This document shows, in pieces, positions 23,601 to 35,700 of a stretch of 64,000 nt of DNA (position 1 is its first letter; each line of letters starts with the position of its first letter). The stretch spans positions 1,922,001 through 1,986,000 of the forward strand of contig JANTQA010000040.1 in NCBI GenBank assembly GCA_027625915.1, given 5' to 3'. This DNA comes from Anaeramoeba flamelloides. Its lineage: Eukaryota > Metamonada > Anaeramoebidae. The translations under genes were made by a program, and so were the position numbers. Under the pieces are notes generated by a model. The model saw only the letters and a program-made list of their open reading frames with translations, ran no database searches and was not told the origin of the DNA.

Positions 23601-25813
23601 GATTTTCTCCTTTTTTTTATTGAATTTTTGTCGTATAGCCAAAATTCTTAATTAAAAATATAATGAGAACGAATATGGTATTAACACTTGATAAGGATCT
23701 TATTGGATGAAAATGAGCTAACTAAAGCTAAATTCATTTCTTTGGCATTAAATCGTGATTAAATCAGAAAAAATACAAATTAATGAAAGCTAAAATTTTT
23801 TCTCATGTAATATTTGAAATACCTGTAATTCATATTTTGGAAAATTTGTTGAAATAATGTCTTCAAGTAATTACTATTGGTAAAATATTGAGACAACTCA
23901 CCTATTTGAGATCAATTTAATTTCGAAATTTCCAAACAAAAATTAGTGTTTTTGTAATTTTCAAAAAGTGTGACAAAAATGTTTTCAAAAATATCAATAA
24001 AATATATTTCAAACTTTTATAGACTTATTTTTAGGGATTTTTTCAAAAAAATTTTTGATAACACTTTTCTAAAACGACTTTATCTAATTTTCTGTTTTCA
24101 AAAAAAAAAATAGAAAAACAATTAAAAGATGAAACCTGAAAAAATTGAAAAAAATTAGCCAATAAATCGAGTAGATATTGAATTTTCATTTTGGTTTTAT
24201 TTAAATTGGTGTAAATTGCTTATTTGCAGTTTTAAAAAAGTTTTATTAAAAGTATTTCTCAAATTGTTTTGATTCACTCTTTTATGCAATTTGAGGAAGA
24301 GTTTTATAAATCTATTGCTTACTCACTTTTTTTAAAACAGCTGTAATTTACTGTTTTTTTTATTTTTCTTTTCAAATTCTTAATTGTTCTTGGGGAAAAA
24401 GTAAGAGTAAATATTTTTAATTGTTTTAGAGGGATTTCTTTCTTTTCAATGTTTCGTTCAATGAGCTTTTAGAAGAATTTTTTTTTTAGAAATTATTCGA
24501 TCCCACTCCACATGTACAAAAATGATTTCTGAATTTTTCATGTTTTTTTTATTAAAATTGTGATTTTTTCATTAACTGTGATACTTCTTTGGTGTGTTCT
24601 CAAGGGTCAAGAAACTTGGCAGTATGTTTGATGTTTTAAATGACATTCTATTGCATTTAATAAACTTTTGGAGATGTTTTGGGCTTGTTTGCATTTGAAA
24701 AAAGTATTTTCGGTTTTTCTCTTGAAGTTTCTATTCCAAATTATCTTCCTTTCATTTTTAAATACAATAGAATGTTACTAAATACATCAAACATAGATGG
24801 TCAAGTTTCCTGAACCTTGAGGACATACCAAAGAAGTATCACAGTTAATGAAAAAATCACAATTTTAACAAAAAAAAACATGAAAAATTCAGAAATCATT
24901 TTTACACATGAGTAGCTGTTATTCATTTTGTCAATCAAATTAACCTCTGTTATTAATTTACTGAGAAGTTTAGTCAAGACTATCTTTTTTGTGAATATTT
25001 TTTTGCTATGGTATAATTGCTTCAATGGATTTCAAAATAAACAAATTGAGTTTCAAAGACAGATATTTTTTTAAAAGACGCTCATCTTTACTCTTGTGTT
25101 TTGGTTTGTCGTTTGTTTTGCAGTTTCTTTTGAAAACTTTTTTACAGCACCATAGACCCTGATTACCTGAAAAAGAGAAAACAACAAATTATTCTTCTGA
25201 GGTACTAAAGAATAAAACACTTTTCTGAAATTTGGTTTGGTGGGCAAAAAAAAAAAGAAAAAAATTATTCAGGTACAATTTACGATCTTTTCCCATTTGC
25301 AAAATAAAAAACAAACAAATAAATTTGGTGTGCAAAACAAAAAGGTTAGATTAAAGATCTGGCATTTTTTTTGGGACACTTAGATTTTTTTTTTTTAAAC
25401 AAAACCAATTCTTTGTGAAAAGATGAAGGAAAGAATAAATAAAAAAAACAATTATTGTTCAGAAAGGAAATAGTTACCCTTAATTCTTCTTTACTTTTGT
25501 GTTGGCAGAGAAGCAACCACTTTCTTTTGTTCGTCATTTTTCTCATTGTTTCTTTTTTAATATTTGTGATCCCAAGTTCTGTCTTTGTTTTTTTAAGAAA
25601 AAAAAAAAAAACAAAAGCAAAAACAAAAAAAAAAAATTAACATTAATAAAAAAAGTTCTAAAATAGTGAAAGATTGAATGTGCTTACCATAAGCTTTTCA
25701 AACATTCTAAAAAGTTCATTTTCTGGTGGTACTGATTCTATCGTTGAGGTGTCGATATAAGTACCAAATTTTTCTTCTTTATTTTTTTTAAAAAGTTTTT
25801 TAAAACGAGACAT
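17674..25813 (-). CDS. Diaphanous-related formin (GBD/FH3, giant coiled coil, FH2, DAD), no FH1
   Basis: Formins nucleate and elongate actin filaments; diaphanous types are switched on by Rho GTPases. I assemble four exons: 25813-25688 (starts MSRFKKLFKKNK, ends FRMFEKLM before GTAAGC), 25579-25478, 25166-25092 and 22902-17674. All junctions are phase 0, giving about 1843 residues. Residues about 30-425 are GTPase-binding/FH3 region, with KWLLLCQ and LSSNPLSWLNEFL typical. About 425-1305 is Lys/Glu-rich coiled coil. An acidic Asp run precedes FH2 (about 1400-1800), which has FNWDKL, TIW and the signature GNYLNGGTFRG. The tail GIVDGLIQTLKSGTSF fits an autoinhibitory DAD. There is no proline-rich FH1, which normally recruits profilin-actin. 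FH2 holds an Asn/Gln/Glu insert after its signature. Exon 3 rests on a strong acceptor and phase only. A start at 22803 (TTG) is ruled out, because homology continues upstream. Confidence 0.9.
21925..21960 (-). repeat. Trinucleotide run encoding poly-Ser in the formin
   Basis: A run of about ten 'ctg/cta' triplets on the plus strand gives Ser repeats in the formin, just before the coiled coil. Similar short triplet runs encode the Asn run (near 20220-20240) and the Asp run (near 19085-19125). These are length-variable candidates. Confidence 0.75.
22903..25091 (-). other. Long third intron of the formin, with a foldback element
   Basis: A 2.2-kb interval between donor AGA|GTAAAG (25091) and acceptor ACAG (22903). 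The fourth exon must start at or after 22917, because a TAA lies in frame at 22918-22920. It contains the foldback at 24510-24911 and otherwise A/T-rich sequence. A 77-codon Lys/Asn-rich frame at 22848-23081 is out of frame with the formin and is not an exon. Confidence 0.6.
24510..24911. mobile_element. Long foldback (MITE-like) element inside a formin intron
   Basis: The arms are about 24510-24666 and 24757-24911, inverted copies over roughly 155 bp with few differences. Both contain 'atgatttctgaatttttcat', 'ttcattaactgtgatacttc' and 'acattctattg', read in opposite senses. The spacer is about 90 bp. No coding frame; likely a non-autonomous DNA transposon. Confidence 0.78.
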
Positions 25814-26730
25814 ACTGTTGAGAATGTATTTTCATTTACAAAAGGAAAAAAATAAAAAATAAATTTCCAAAAAGCTATTGGAAAATCAGTAAATGTTGCA
25901 CTTTAAGGTTTGGTATTATGTTTGTTTTGTAAAATTTCACCTTTTCTTATTTTATTACTGATATTAATGTATTTAAGCGCATTAATTTTTGCAACATTTT
26001 CCTTTGATTCTTTTTTCAGAAATTTCCCAAAAAATTGATGTAATCTCTGATTTCTTTTTAATTTATTAGTTAATCCTTTTTTTTTTTTGAATTATTTGGG
26101 GCAAACAAAGAATTCCAAAGTTAATTTGAGAAAAAGAATTGATTAAAATGAGTTAAAGTAGATATTTTAAAGCTTTTAAAATTTAAATGTCAGTCCTCAA
26201 GAATGAGAAATTATTGTTTCTGTCAACTTGAAATTAATTCCCTTTTTGACATTTAAGCCGAAAAACTTCCCTTTCACGATTTTAAGTGTTAATCATAGAT
26301 TTCATGATTATTAATTAATGAAAATAGTTTCAAAGTGTCTTGGTTTCAAATTTATTTCAATAAGATTCGTTTCTTTTTTAATTTGTTTTGAAATAATAAT
26401 TTATCTTTTTTAGAGGAAGTTCATCCTAAGGAAAAATAATCAAAAATTTCAATTCCTTCATGATTCAAAGATTAAACTACAAAGGGAATTAGATTTTTTT
26501 ATTGATTAATGGGGAATTTCTATTTAGGCAAGATCTAAATGTTCTGAATTTGAGAATTATTCAGTTGGAGAGAAAACTAAAATATTTTTGAATTCAAAAA
26601 TAAAGAATTTTTCATTTTTTTATTCTTGTAAAATATTTTTGTGGGGTGCAGTTAATTACTATCCAGTTTTTTAAATCTAAAAATACAATTAAACTTTAAG
26701 GGAGTTGGATTTATAAAATTAGTGTGGGTT
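25814..26730. other. Formin upstream region, no gene seen
   Basis: Presumed promoter and 5' leader of the formin on the minus strand. A/T-rich, no TATA-like element that stands out from the background. A block near 26250-26400 resembles the sequence just beyond the LINE end at 62030-62150, so a LINE-related piece may lie here. Confidence 0.3.
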
Positions 26731-26732
26731 GT

Positions 26733-26925
26733 CTCCTTTTTATTTTTCAATATTTTCCCTTTCACAAAAAAAAAAATTTAAATATTTATGTATTGTTTCA
26801 AAGGCTAAAGGCCAAGGAACAATACAACACATATTTTCACAGAGTCGAAGACGAGGGAAAATATGGCTAATATTTATAATTTTTTTTTTTGTGAAAGGGA
26901 AAATATTGAAAAATGTGAGGAGATA
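26733..26925. mobile_element. Palindromic MITE-like element N
   Basis: The arm 'tttttcaatattttcccttt' at 26743-26762 and 'cacaaaa' beyond it is mirrored by 'gtgaaagggaaaatattgaa' at about 26891-26910. The unit is about 190 bp, with its own short inner hairpin. A 13-bp perfect hairpin (aaaaaggacaata / tattgtccttttt, about 27000-27032) lies just outside. Confidence 0.62.
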
Positions 26926-28339
26926 ACTTATTTATCAACCATAGAGTGTTATTTTAAAGACACTTTACACAATTTATTAATTTTTTTTTAAAAAATGAGG
27001 GAAAAAGGACAATACGACTAATATTGTCCTTTTTGGAGTAAAAGGGACAGATATAAACTAATAATTTTACGATTTGAATTTTTTCAAATTTTTCTTTGAT
27101 TTTCCAGTTGATAAAATTGAAATATTGTCAAGATTTCTAAAAATTGGTGTTTGTGATTTATGTTTAGACTTATGAAATAGATGAGTTAGCCTCATTTAAC
27201 ATTTTATTAATTTGAGTATATTTTTGAATTCCAAATTTCTCATGTTGACAATATATAATGGTGGCAAATTAACCTATTATTTTGTTTAGCAATTAAGTTT
27301 ATTCTTGAAAATAGTGAAAGATATTTTTTGTTTTATGTTGGAAAGTCTTGATTTTGAAAGTAAAATATTTTATTTGGTTAGTATTTATTATTATTTATCT
27401 TTCGATTCATGTCTCGGAGATTAAATTAATGGATTTATAGGTGATTTCATAAATATAAATTTAATAGTAGTTTTAAAATATTTTACTGATTAAATTCAGA
27501 TCTATTTTGAATTATTTTTTTTTTAAGGTTTTGAAAAAAAGCCATTTTCAGGTTTTTCAAAAAATTCAAAACAATTGAAAAAAAATTTTCAATTTTGAAA
27601 AATTTTTATAACTAATTGTTTGGCCTTACCCACAGTAAACATTGTCCCATTTAAATCATATTAGTAATCAACAAAATTGATTTGGATTTTTGAGAATAAA
27701 ATTTCAAAATTCCCAAATATCTTCAGGAAAATTTTCTTTTTAGTTGACCAAATTTCTTATTGTAACAAAAATAAAGTTTCAAAGTAAAATTTGTAAATGA
27801 GTTATAATTTTGATTAGTTATAACTATCTTTCTTATAAAAATATAATTTTTTTTCAATAGGTTGAATAAATTCTTTTTTTTGGTTAACCAAAAGAATTAT
27901 CTCAAAAAAGAAAAAAACTCTTTATATTAATATTCCTAAAAACAAAAACTTGTTATTGTGTAATAATGATGAAAATTGACAATAAAAAACATTTAAAAAC
28001 TTTTTTTAATATGAGAAATAAAAATATTTTTAAATTATTCTCTATTTGGGAAAAAATTGAAAAAAAAAAAATTGATCTAACAAAAAAAATATTCTTTTCT
28101 AAGGTTTCTATGTCGATCAGAATTTTTGAAATTTGGTATATAAAAAATCAGTATTTTGAGAATATTAGAAATAAAATATTTCAAAATTTTGACCCTTTTT
28201 CGTATAAAATTGATCATTTTGAAATTTTTGTTTATTTTTCTCAAAGTACAAAAAAGCTAATTTAATTTTTAAAATGAAATTGAATTTTTGTCTTGAAAAT
28301 ATATTATTATTTTTTTTTTTTTTTTTTTTTTATTTTAAA
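26926..28339. other. Gene-free stretch
   Basis: Apart from the small hairpin near 27000 I see nothing. A 99-codon frame on the plus strand (27966-28265) is Lys/Phe/Ile-rich like translated background and has no motif, so it is not called. Confidence 0.35.
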
Positions 28340-29043
28340 GAGAGAAAATTTCTTTTCTACTGTGTGCCCTAATTTCTAAACTTTTTTTTAGAAATTTTAT
28401 TAAAGAATCACAAATTTTATTATCACTTACTAATGATAATATATATGATGAATTCTTTTTATTAATAATATCTCCGATATTATTAATTTTTTTTTTTCAA
28501 AAAATTCAGATATCCAGATTTTTTCGATTTATTTTATAGGCCGGACAGTCCCATAAAAAATGATCGAAGTCTTCAATGATATCAATATTTAACTTTTCTT
28601 TACATAAATCACAATTTTTATTTTTATTTTTACTTGTTACATAAGAGTACCTATTTAAACAATTAGTAAAATTTCGAAATTTTAGAATTGTTTTTGAAGC
28701 TTTCCAGTTGAAATATTTTTGTTGTTATGTTTTCCAGGATTCAAAAGACTTGAGTAAAATCTATGATTTTTCTCTATTCTTTTGAATTCTGGAAAACCGC
28801 CGTTAGATTTTTTTTATTTCTAAAAATTAAAAAAAGCTTGAAAATTTCTGAAATTTTGGGTTTATTTCTCAAATTAAAAAAAAGCCTAATGACATTTCCA
28901 GCTTGAGCTATTTTCTAATTGATTAATTCAAATTTATCCAATTCAATTTCTAATTCTTTTAAGTTATTTGATTACCAGTTAATATTTTCAAATTCTTTGA
29001 TTAAATTTTTTGAATTTTACTAAAGATGATAAGAGAGAGAAAT

Positions 29044-29053
29044 TTTAATTTAT

Positions 29054-29085
<32 letters not shown>

Positions 29086-29086
29086 T
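29044..29086. repeat. (TA)n microsatellite inside the LINE remnant
   Basis: An uninterrupted run of about eleven TA units lies near 29062-29086 within the decayed LINE. Confidence 0.85.
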
Positions 29087-29578
29087 AATAATTTCCATAT
29101 TTTCGGTTTTGAATTACAGTTATATTAATTAGAATTGGTATATTTCGATTTATTTTGCGTATTCCAGTAATAAAATAATTAATTTAAGAATTTAAATAAT
29201 TTATTGTTTTTATTTCATTATTAAAATTTAATAACCTATATAGTAATCAACTTACTATAACATATTTAAATGTTTTTAATTTCCAAACTATTATTCATAG
29301 TATTTTTATTGAATAATTGTAAACAGTTGTTATATGTTTTTTTTTCAATTTATAAATTATCTACGAAATTTTATCTAAATAAATAACTAAATATTTAATT
29401 TTTTATAAATCTTTTGATATAACTGTTTTACCTTTATTTGGTTTTAATCCAAATAGAATAATATTTCAGATATAGAATTTAATTTCTGATTTAATTGGAT
29501 TCTATTTCCCTTAATATATAAGACTAAATCATCCGCAAACATTTGACAATGATTTATTAATTGTATCATTTTTTAATA

Positions 29579-29763
29579 AAGTCAGTTCCACTTTTAAGGC
29601 ACAAACTTTCAACGAAATTTAGGGCACAAAAAAAGTTTCAAATTAAGGCACTATATTCAGATTCTAGTAAAATAAAAAAATTTCAAATTTTGTGCCTTAA
29701 TTTGAGATTTTTTTGTGCCTTAAATTTCGTTGAAAGTTTGTGTCTTAAAAACGGAACTGACTG
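29579..29763. mobile_element. MITE family C, copy 3, inserted in the LINE
   Basis: About 185 bp, gtcagttccacttttaaggc at the left and the inverse ...cggaactgactg at the right, followed by TA. It interrupts the LINE reverse-transcriptase region, so the MITE moved after the LINE landed. Confidence 0.8.
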
Positions 29764-29965
29764 TAAAAGAAAATGTGAATTTAGAGTAAATAAAATTTGT
29801 GGTGATTTATTCACTTAGAAATATATTATCCTTCTCATTGATTATATTTCAATAATAAAATTTTGATAAATATATTTATTAGAAAATATTAATTATTTTC
29901 ATAATTGTTTTAAAAATATACGAGCCAAAGTATCTTGCTAAATCCAATTAAAATAATTTTTATAA

Positions 29966-32754
29966 TTTTCAATTTATTTTTTGATTTTATCTTGTTCCAG
30001 TATTTTTAAAATACTAATACTACAATAATAGTAGAATATTTTTTGGTAAACCTGAAATGATAATTTGTGAATAAATTTCAATAATATTCAATTATTTTAT
30101 AGAGATATTTGAGGATTAATTTTGACAAACTTTAATTTATATAAATTTTCAGCTTATTCAAAGATAATCATTAAATTTCTTCTTCCTGGATAAAGAAAAG
30201 TGATCTTTTTTTAATATAATCAAATTATATTAATTAGTAGGGTAAATCAGCCAATTACAAAATATATTCTCAAATTTCAAATTTCATCTTTTCTTGGTTT
30301 CAATTTTCAAAAAATGAATAATAATTTTTTTCAAGAATTTTATGTAAAATTCGGAACTATAATTGAAAGATCTTCTTTATTTTGTTAAGGGTTTTTTTTA
30401 GAGAAAATATATAACCTTAAATTTTTGATGGAAAAAATTATTCAATTATTTTTCATTTTGGTGTTTATTAGAATATTTTCAGATTTCAAATTTTTCTTTT
30501 TTATTTTGACAATAAATGTTTAAAAAAATCTGAAAAGAAGAATTATTTTAAAATGCAATTATATATTTAAAAGGGGATTTTATTGTTAAATAAATAAGTA
30601 GTCACCTCTTATTGAAAATAAACAGGGTAATAATACATATTTTATGTAATTTATTATTTGATTTTGTATGTATTTTTATGAGTCTTTATTGATTATTTTT
30701 TTTTATTAGATATTTTTTATTTTGTTGGCCATCAATAATTATCGTTGTAATTTTCACAATTTAATCATTTTTTCTTGAAATAAATTCTATTGGTAAAGTC
30801 TATACCACTTTATTTGCCTATAATTGTAGAAGTTAATTAGTATTTAAAACTAATAGTGTGAAAATGTTCTAAAAGTTTTTAGTATTATAAATTTAAGAAA
30901 TTCTTTTCCGTTAAAATCAAAAAAATAAATAAATTTTATTTTAGTTTGATATTTTTTAAATGCCTTTTTTTCGTCTATTTGCTCTAGAACAAGTATTATT
31001 GTAGTTCAAAATAGATTGAATTAAATTTACATTGGAATGGTTATAGATAACTTCTTTATTGTCACCTTTTAATGATGTTGATATTTTGGTTACAAAAAAT
31101 AGAAACCTTTAAATAATTCAAAGTTAGAATAAAATAATTATTAGAACCAAGAAATATTTAAATTCTTCTTGTTTGAAAATCAAATACTCATAATAAATAT
31201 TAAAATTAATACTTTTTTAAACTTTTTATTGTCTATGTTTAATTATTTTTCAACGAAAAAAAGAGGGGTGGAATCTTTAATCTTAATCATATAGATCAAT
31301 TTATAAATCATTTTTGGTGAATTTTACACTCAAATTATTCATATAAATAATTCAAGATTGAGAAAATTTTATTTTAATACAAAAATTTAAAGTATACCAA
31401 TGATAAAAGCATTAATAAACAATTTCAGATGATTTGAATTATGGAATTAAAGAAAGCTTAGTAATCGATTATAGACTAGAATTGAAAAAATAAAATAAAA
31501 AAATATTTATTGATAACAGTACTGGAGATTACTTTCTGTTCAATATTTTACAACGATACATTGATTAAAACTTGAATGTGTAAAAAAAAATATTTAAATT
31601 TATTATAAATATAATAAATTTTTAAAATTTTATCTCTAATATTATTTAAACAATTTTATAGACAAATTGGAGATTTTGATGATAATATATAATATTACAA
31701 TTTGATAAAAATAATCGTGTTATTTGAAACTTTATTGTGGCTTAACACAGATATCTTCAACATTTCTATGTACTCTTGGAAAATTTTGAATATTTCTATA
31801 ATGAATTAAACTTTTTTTTTGGCTCAATTACAATAAAAATATACTACCTGTAGTATATGAAAGTTTTAAGCAGTAAAGCATAATAGAACAATAATTTATT
31901 ATACTTATTAACCAATTTTTCAATTTTGTTTTTTAATTTTTTTCAAAGAAATTTAACAAAATTTATTTTTTCTAAAATTTTAAAAGATCAACAAACAATA
32001 TCAGATGATCTTTAGATCAAAAACTACAATTTATCAATACAATTAAAATGATGTTTAAAAAAAGTTTTATTAAAAAAATTTTCAAGTTAAATCATCAACA
32101 CTAGGGGTTAAAAGGGAAAGTATTTTTGGTTATTTTAATAAATCCCAAATTAATGAAGAAAAAAAAAAATTTTACAAAATATTATATAAAATAATAAATG
32201 GATGTAAGTTTGGGAATTATCGTAAAAATAGTATAAATTTTTAATTAAGAATAGTTTTAATCAATTTAATTTCAAAAAAACTTTAAAATTTTGAAAAACG
32301 CATTACTTCTGCTCAAAGAAATAAAAATCTAAATCTAAATCTAAATCCACATGAAAAAAAAAACACAAAATTTAAACTTGTAACGGATATTAAAAGTTTT
32401 AAATTTTACAGGATTTTTATAAAATCTTTTTTTTGGAAATCTGAATGAAAATTTTGTTTGTTTTATTGTGCAAAAAATAGTAATCAATTTGATTTCAGAG
32501 ACACTTTAAAAGGTTCAAAAAAAAAACACATTATTTTTGTCTAATAAAATAAAGATCTAAATTGCTATAAAAAAAATCTCAAAATTTAAAAATTAAAATA
32601 TAAATTCTTATATCAAAAATAAAACGAATGTGAAAATTTGAGAAAAATAAAAAATTTTGTAAAATAAATAAAATAAAAAAAAATCTAAAATATCAATAAA
32701 AAAAAAACAAAAAAAAAAAATGAAAAAGAAAATGTGATAAAAATAACAGAAATT
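29966..32754. other. Gene-poor stretch between LINE and EML gene
   Basis: A/T-rich. On the minus strand 30960-31110 there is a run of about 50 open codons (KGDNKEVIYNH..., ending in NRRKKG) and a further open stretch at 30850-30960. They could be the 5' part of the decayed LINE. No host gene is recognised. Confidence 0.3.
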
Positions 32755-35700
32755 CTAATAGACCATTTTCCATTGGAAAATACATTTATCGCTACCACCA
32801 ATTGATATTACATGCGAATCTTTATAAAATTTGATTCCTTCTATTTGGCCTGAATGGCCTTGGTATATCTGCGGCTCTGATTCAAAATTGGTAAAAAGCT
32901 TAAGAATACCCTTTGAATGACCAGTTACAAAGCAACTGTTAGGATGAACGTCGATCGTACTTACGCTATCGGTAATCTTTGTAGCAAATTCCACTTTATT
33001 AGATTCCCAAGATAGCTCTGAGGAGGGGCATTCTTGGAAGGTCTTTGCGGTAGCAATCTCCAAATATAGGATTGAGTTTTCAAGTGCAATGCGTATAAAG
33101 GACGAGTCCGATGACCAATCTATTGCTGTGGCGCCCTTAGCAATTTTATCCAGTATTTGGAACCTTTTGAATCCAACCGAAGAATTGTAAATGTGCACTG
33201 TACCGGAGGAATCAAGCAAGCACAAATATTTGGAATCTGGAGAAAAGTTCATTATCTCTGCGCCAAAAACGATCTCCTTTTTATTTGCGATCTGGGAAAA
33301 GTTATTGGCCTGTAATATTAAAAACTCTCCATCCCTCAAGCCAATACCAAGGAACCCACCGTTATTTGAATATGTCACGCATCTAGGCTGGCCATTGACG
33401 GGCTTTCTTCTCAAGAATTTTTTATTCATGATATCCCACGCCCGAACGCTACGATCATCGCTTCCAGTCGAAAAGGTGTTTGTTGTAGGATCGCAGGTTA
33501 AGCCAAACACTTCCTCTGCGTGGCTCATTAACACACAATACGATTTGTCCTCCTTAATATCTGAAGCATAGATTTCATTTTTATTTGTCCCAATAATAAC
33601 CTTGCCGTTCCTGTAATGTACAGATCGGATTGGACCAGCGACTATATTTGTAATGGTATGTTCAACTTCATAAGTGGATCCATTGATAATTTTAATTTTG
33701 CCATCCTTGCCACCTGTTGTTAAATACCCTTGCTTTGAATTCGTCAGGGTTACGCATGGGCCTGCATGTAATCGATAAGTTTTTTTCACAATTTGGTTTT
33801 CATAATCTATAACTAGTAATTCTCCCTTCGAGGTGCTAGCTAATAAGTCGCCGTTTTTGTTAAAAATTGTCGATAAAAACATTTGGTTTCCCTTTTTAGC
33901 AAAAGCAACCTCTTCCAGTTTCAATTTATTATCAATTAATTCACCGAAACAGAGATGCCTAATACCACAAATTACCAGCCTTGTTCGATTATTGTCATCA
34001 AACGTTGCACATAATGATTTGTTAGAATGGCCCTTTTGCGTTAACACCATTTTGTTTGTTTCAAGATCATATAGATTCATAGTATGATCATTATCTGATC
34101 CAATAGTTAAGAGTTTCTTCCCGTCAGGAGTAAAGCATAAATTAATAACACCTTTTGGGTGATCCACTTGATAATTTAATATTTCACTACAATCAGATAA
34201 TTTCCAAACCCTAATTTTTGATTGATTCCCTAATTGCCCTGTTGCAACAATATCCCCTTCAGGATGTAATGCAATACTATTATGAATGGGATATTATGAA
34301 TGGGAAATGTTAATAAAGTAATTAGTGGGTTTTTTTTTTTTTTTTTTGTTTTTTTCTTTTCTGAATTTTTTTTTTTTCCTTTTAATTTTTTTCTTTTATT
34401 TCAGTCAATTCCATTAAAACTTTCATTATTAAAAAAATTTAAACTAATATTACTAAAATTTGAAAATTAAATATTTTTTTAAGAGTTGATGATTTGATAA
34501 AAAAGAGAAAATCAAAATTTTCAGTTTATTAAAAAAGAAATAGAGAAAATAACAGAAAAGGTAAATATATTTATTGAGTTAATTGGACGTTAATTTGGTT
34601 ACGAATTGGTTTGTAATCTGTTAATTTTCCAATAATAGAAATCCTATTTGTAATAATATAAAAAGTTCCATTTTTAAGACACAAACTTTGAATGAAATTT
34701 AAGGTACAATAAAAATCTCAAATTAAGGCACAAAATTCAGATTTTAGTATAATAATTAGTGTAAAAAAAAATTTCAAAAAATGTTCCTTTAATTTGAGAT
34801 TTTTTTGTGCCTTAAATTTCGTTGAAAGTTTGTGTCTTAAAAGTGGAACTGGCTGTATTTAAAATTAGATCTCAATAAATCAATTCTTTTAATAGAGGTT
34901 ATCTGTAGAGTTATCATCTAAAACAAAATATACTAAACCAAATTGAATTTATCAAAGGAATATTTTTAGAATAAGAACACCAAAATTAAGAATTTGCATT
35001 TCTTTGAATCATAAAATATTAATAAATGGTTTTGATTTAAAGAAACCTTTTTTTTTTTTTTTGATTCTCTTCAAAAATTTCCATACTCTTATTTTCAAAA
35101 TATTTCTTTTCAAAGAAACTTCCAAAAGTCAAATAATATTTCAAATGTGCCTTTGCATTTCAACCAATAAAATTCTTTCTTCAAACCAAGTTAAAAAAAT
35201 TGAAAAATGGAATTCAACAAAAAACTGAAAAAAATTTTTGAATTTATCAGTAAATGGTGAAAATTAAATAAACTTTTTTTTTTTGTTTCTCTTATAAAAT
35301 TTCCATACTCTTATTATTATTATTTGAAATAAAAAAACAAAGAGATATTAAAATTGAAATTTTCTTTTCAGAAAATTTACAAATTATTTTCATAAATTAG
35401 CTTGAATTCAAAAAATTAAATTTGAAAAACACGAAGATATATTATACCATTAAATAAAAAAGTTGAAAGGGTTTCAAGAAAAGTGAAAAAATCAAAACAA
35501 TTCTAAAAATCCAAATTATTTTTATTTTTGTTTGAACAAGTTGAATTCAATTTATATCAACAAACTTTAATACCAAAAAAAAAAAAAAAAAAAAACCAAA
35601 GATCTATCATTTTTAGTAGAGAACCGGTATAGGCAAGTGGCAACACAGCCTAGTGTACAATCTGAAGGCCGGGGTTCTATTCCCTTGACGATTATTTCTT

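Larger units (their letters stand above)
28340..29965 (-). mobile_element. Non-LTR retrotransposon (LINE) remnant, copy 1
   Basis: On the minus strand a reverse-transcriptase core motif, QMFADDLVLYIKG, is encoded near 29500-29545. Further 3' (28545-28680) lies a C-terminal zinc-finger-like segment, FTNCLNRYSYV followed by CDLCKEK... EDFDHFLWDCPAY, i.e. C-x2-C...H-x4-C. A matching C-terminal segment occurs in the copy at 61985-62640. Frames are interrupted, so it is a decayed, non-functional copy. A MITE C (29579-29763) has inserted just upstream of the FADD motif. Sequence beyond it (INE-like words near 29850) and coding-like pieces up to about 31100 may be the rest of the same LINE, but this is weak. 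Confidence 0.75.

Noticed and set aside
27966-28265. 99-codon plus-strand frame
   Set aside because: Composition equals that of the A/T-rich background; no domain, splice context or repeat support.
33191-34087. Plus-strand frames opposite the EML propeller
   Set aside because: They are antisense shadows of the well-supported EML coding sequence; the same holds for plus-strand frames across the formin and acylase.
35630-35700. A functional tRNA gene
   Set aside because: A and B boxes are present but no cloverleaf with a sensible acceptor stem forms by eye, and the unit is embedded in a longer element with target duplication. It is read as a SINE head.
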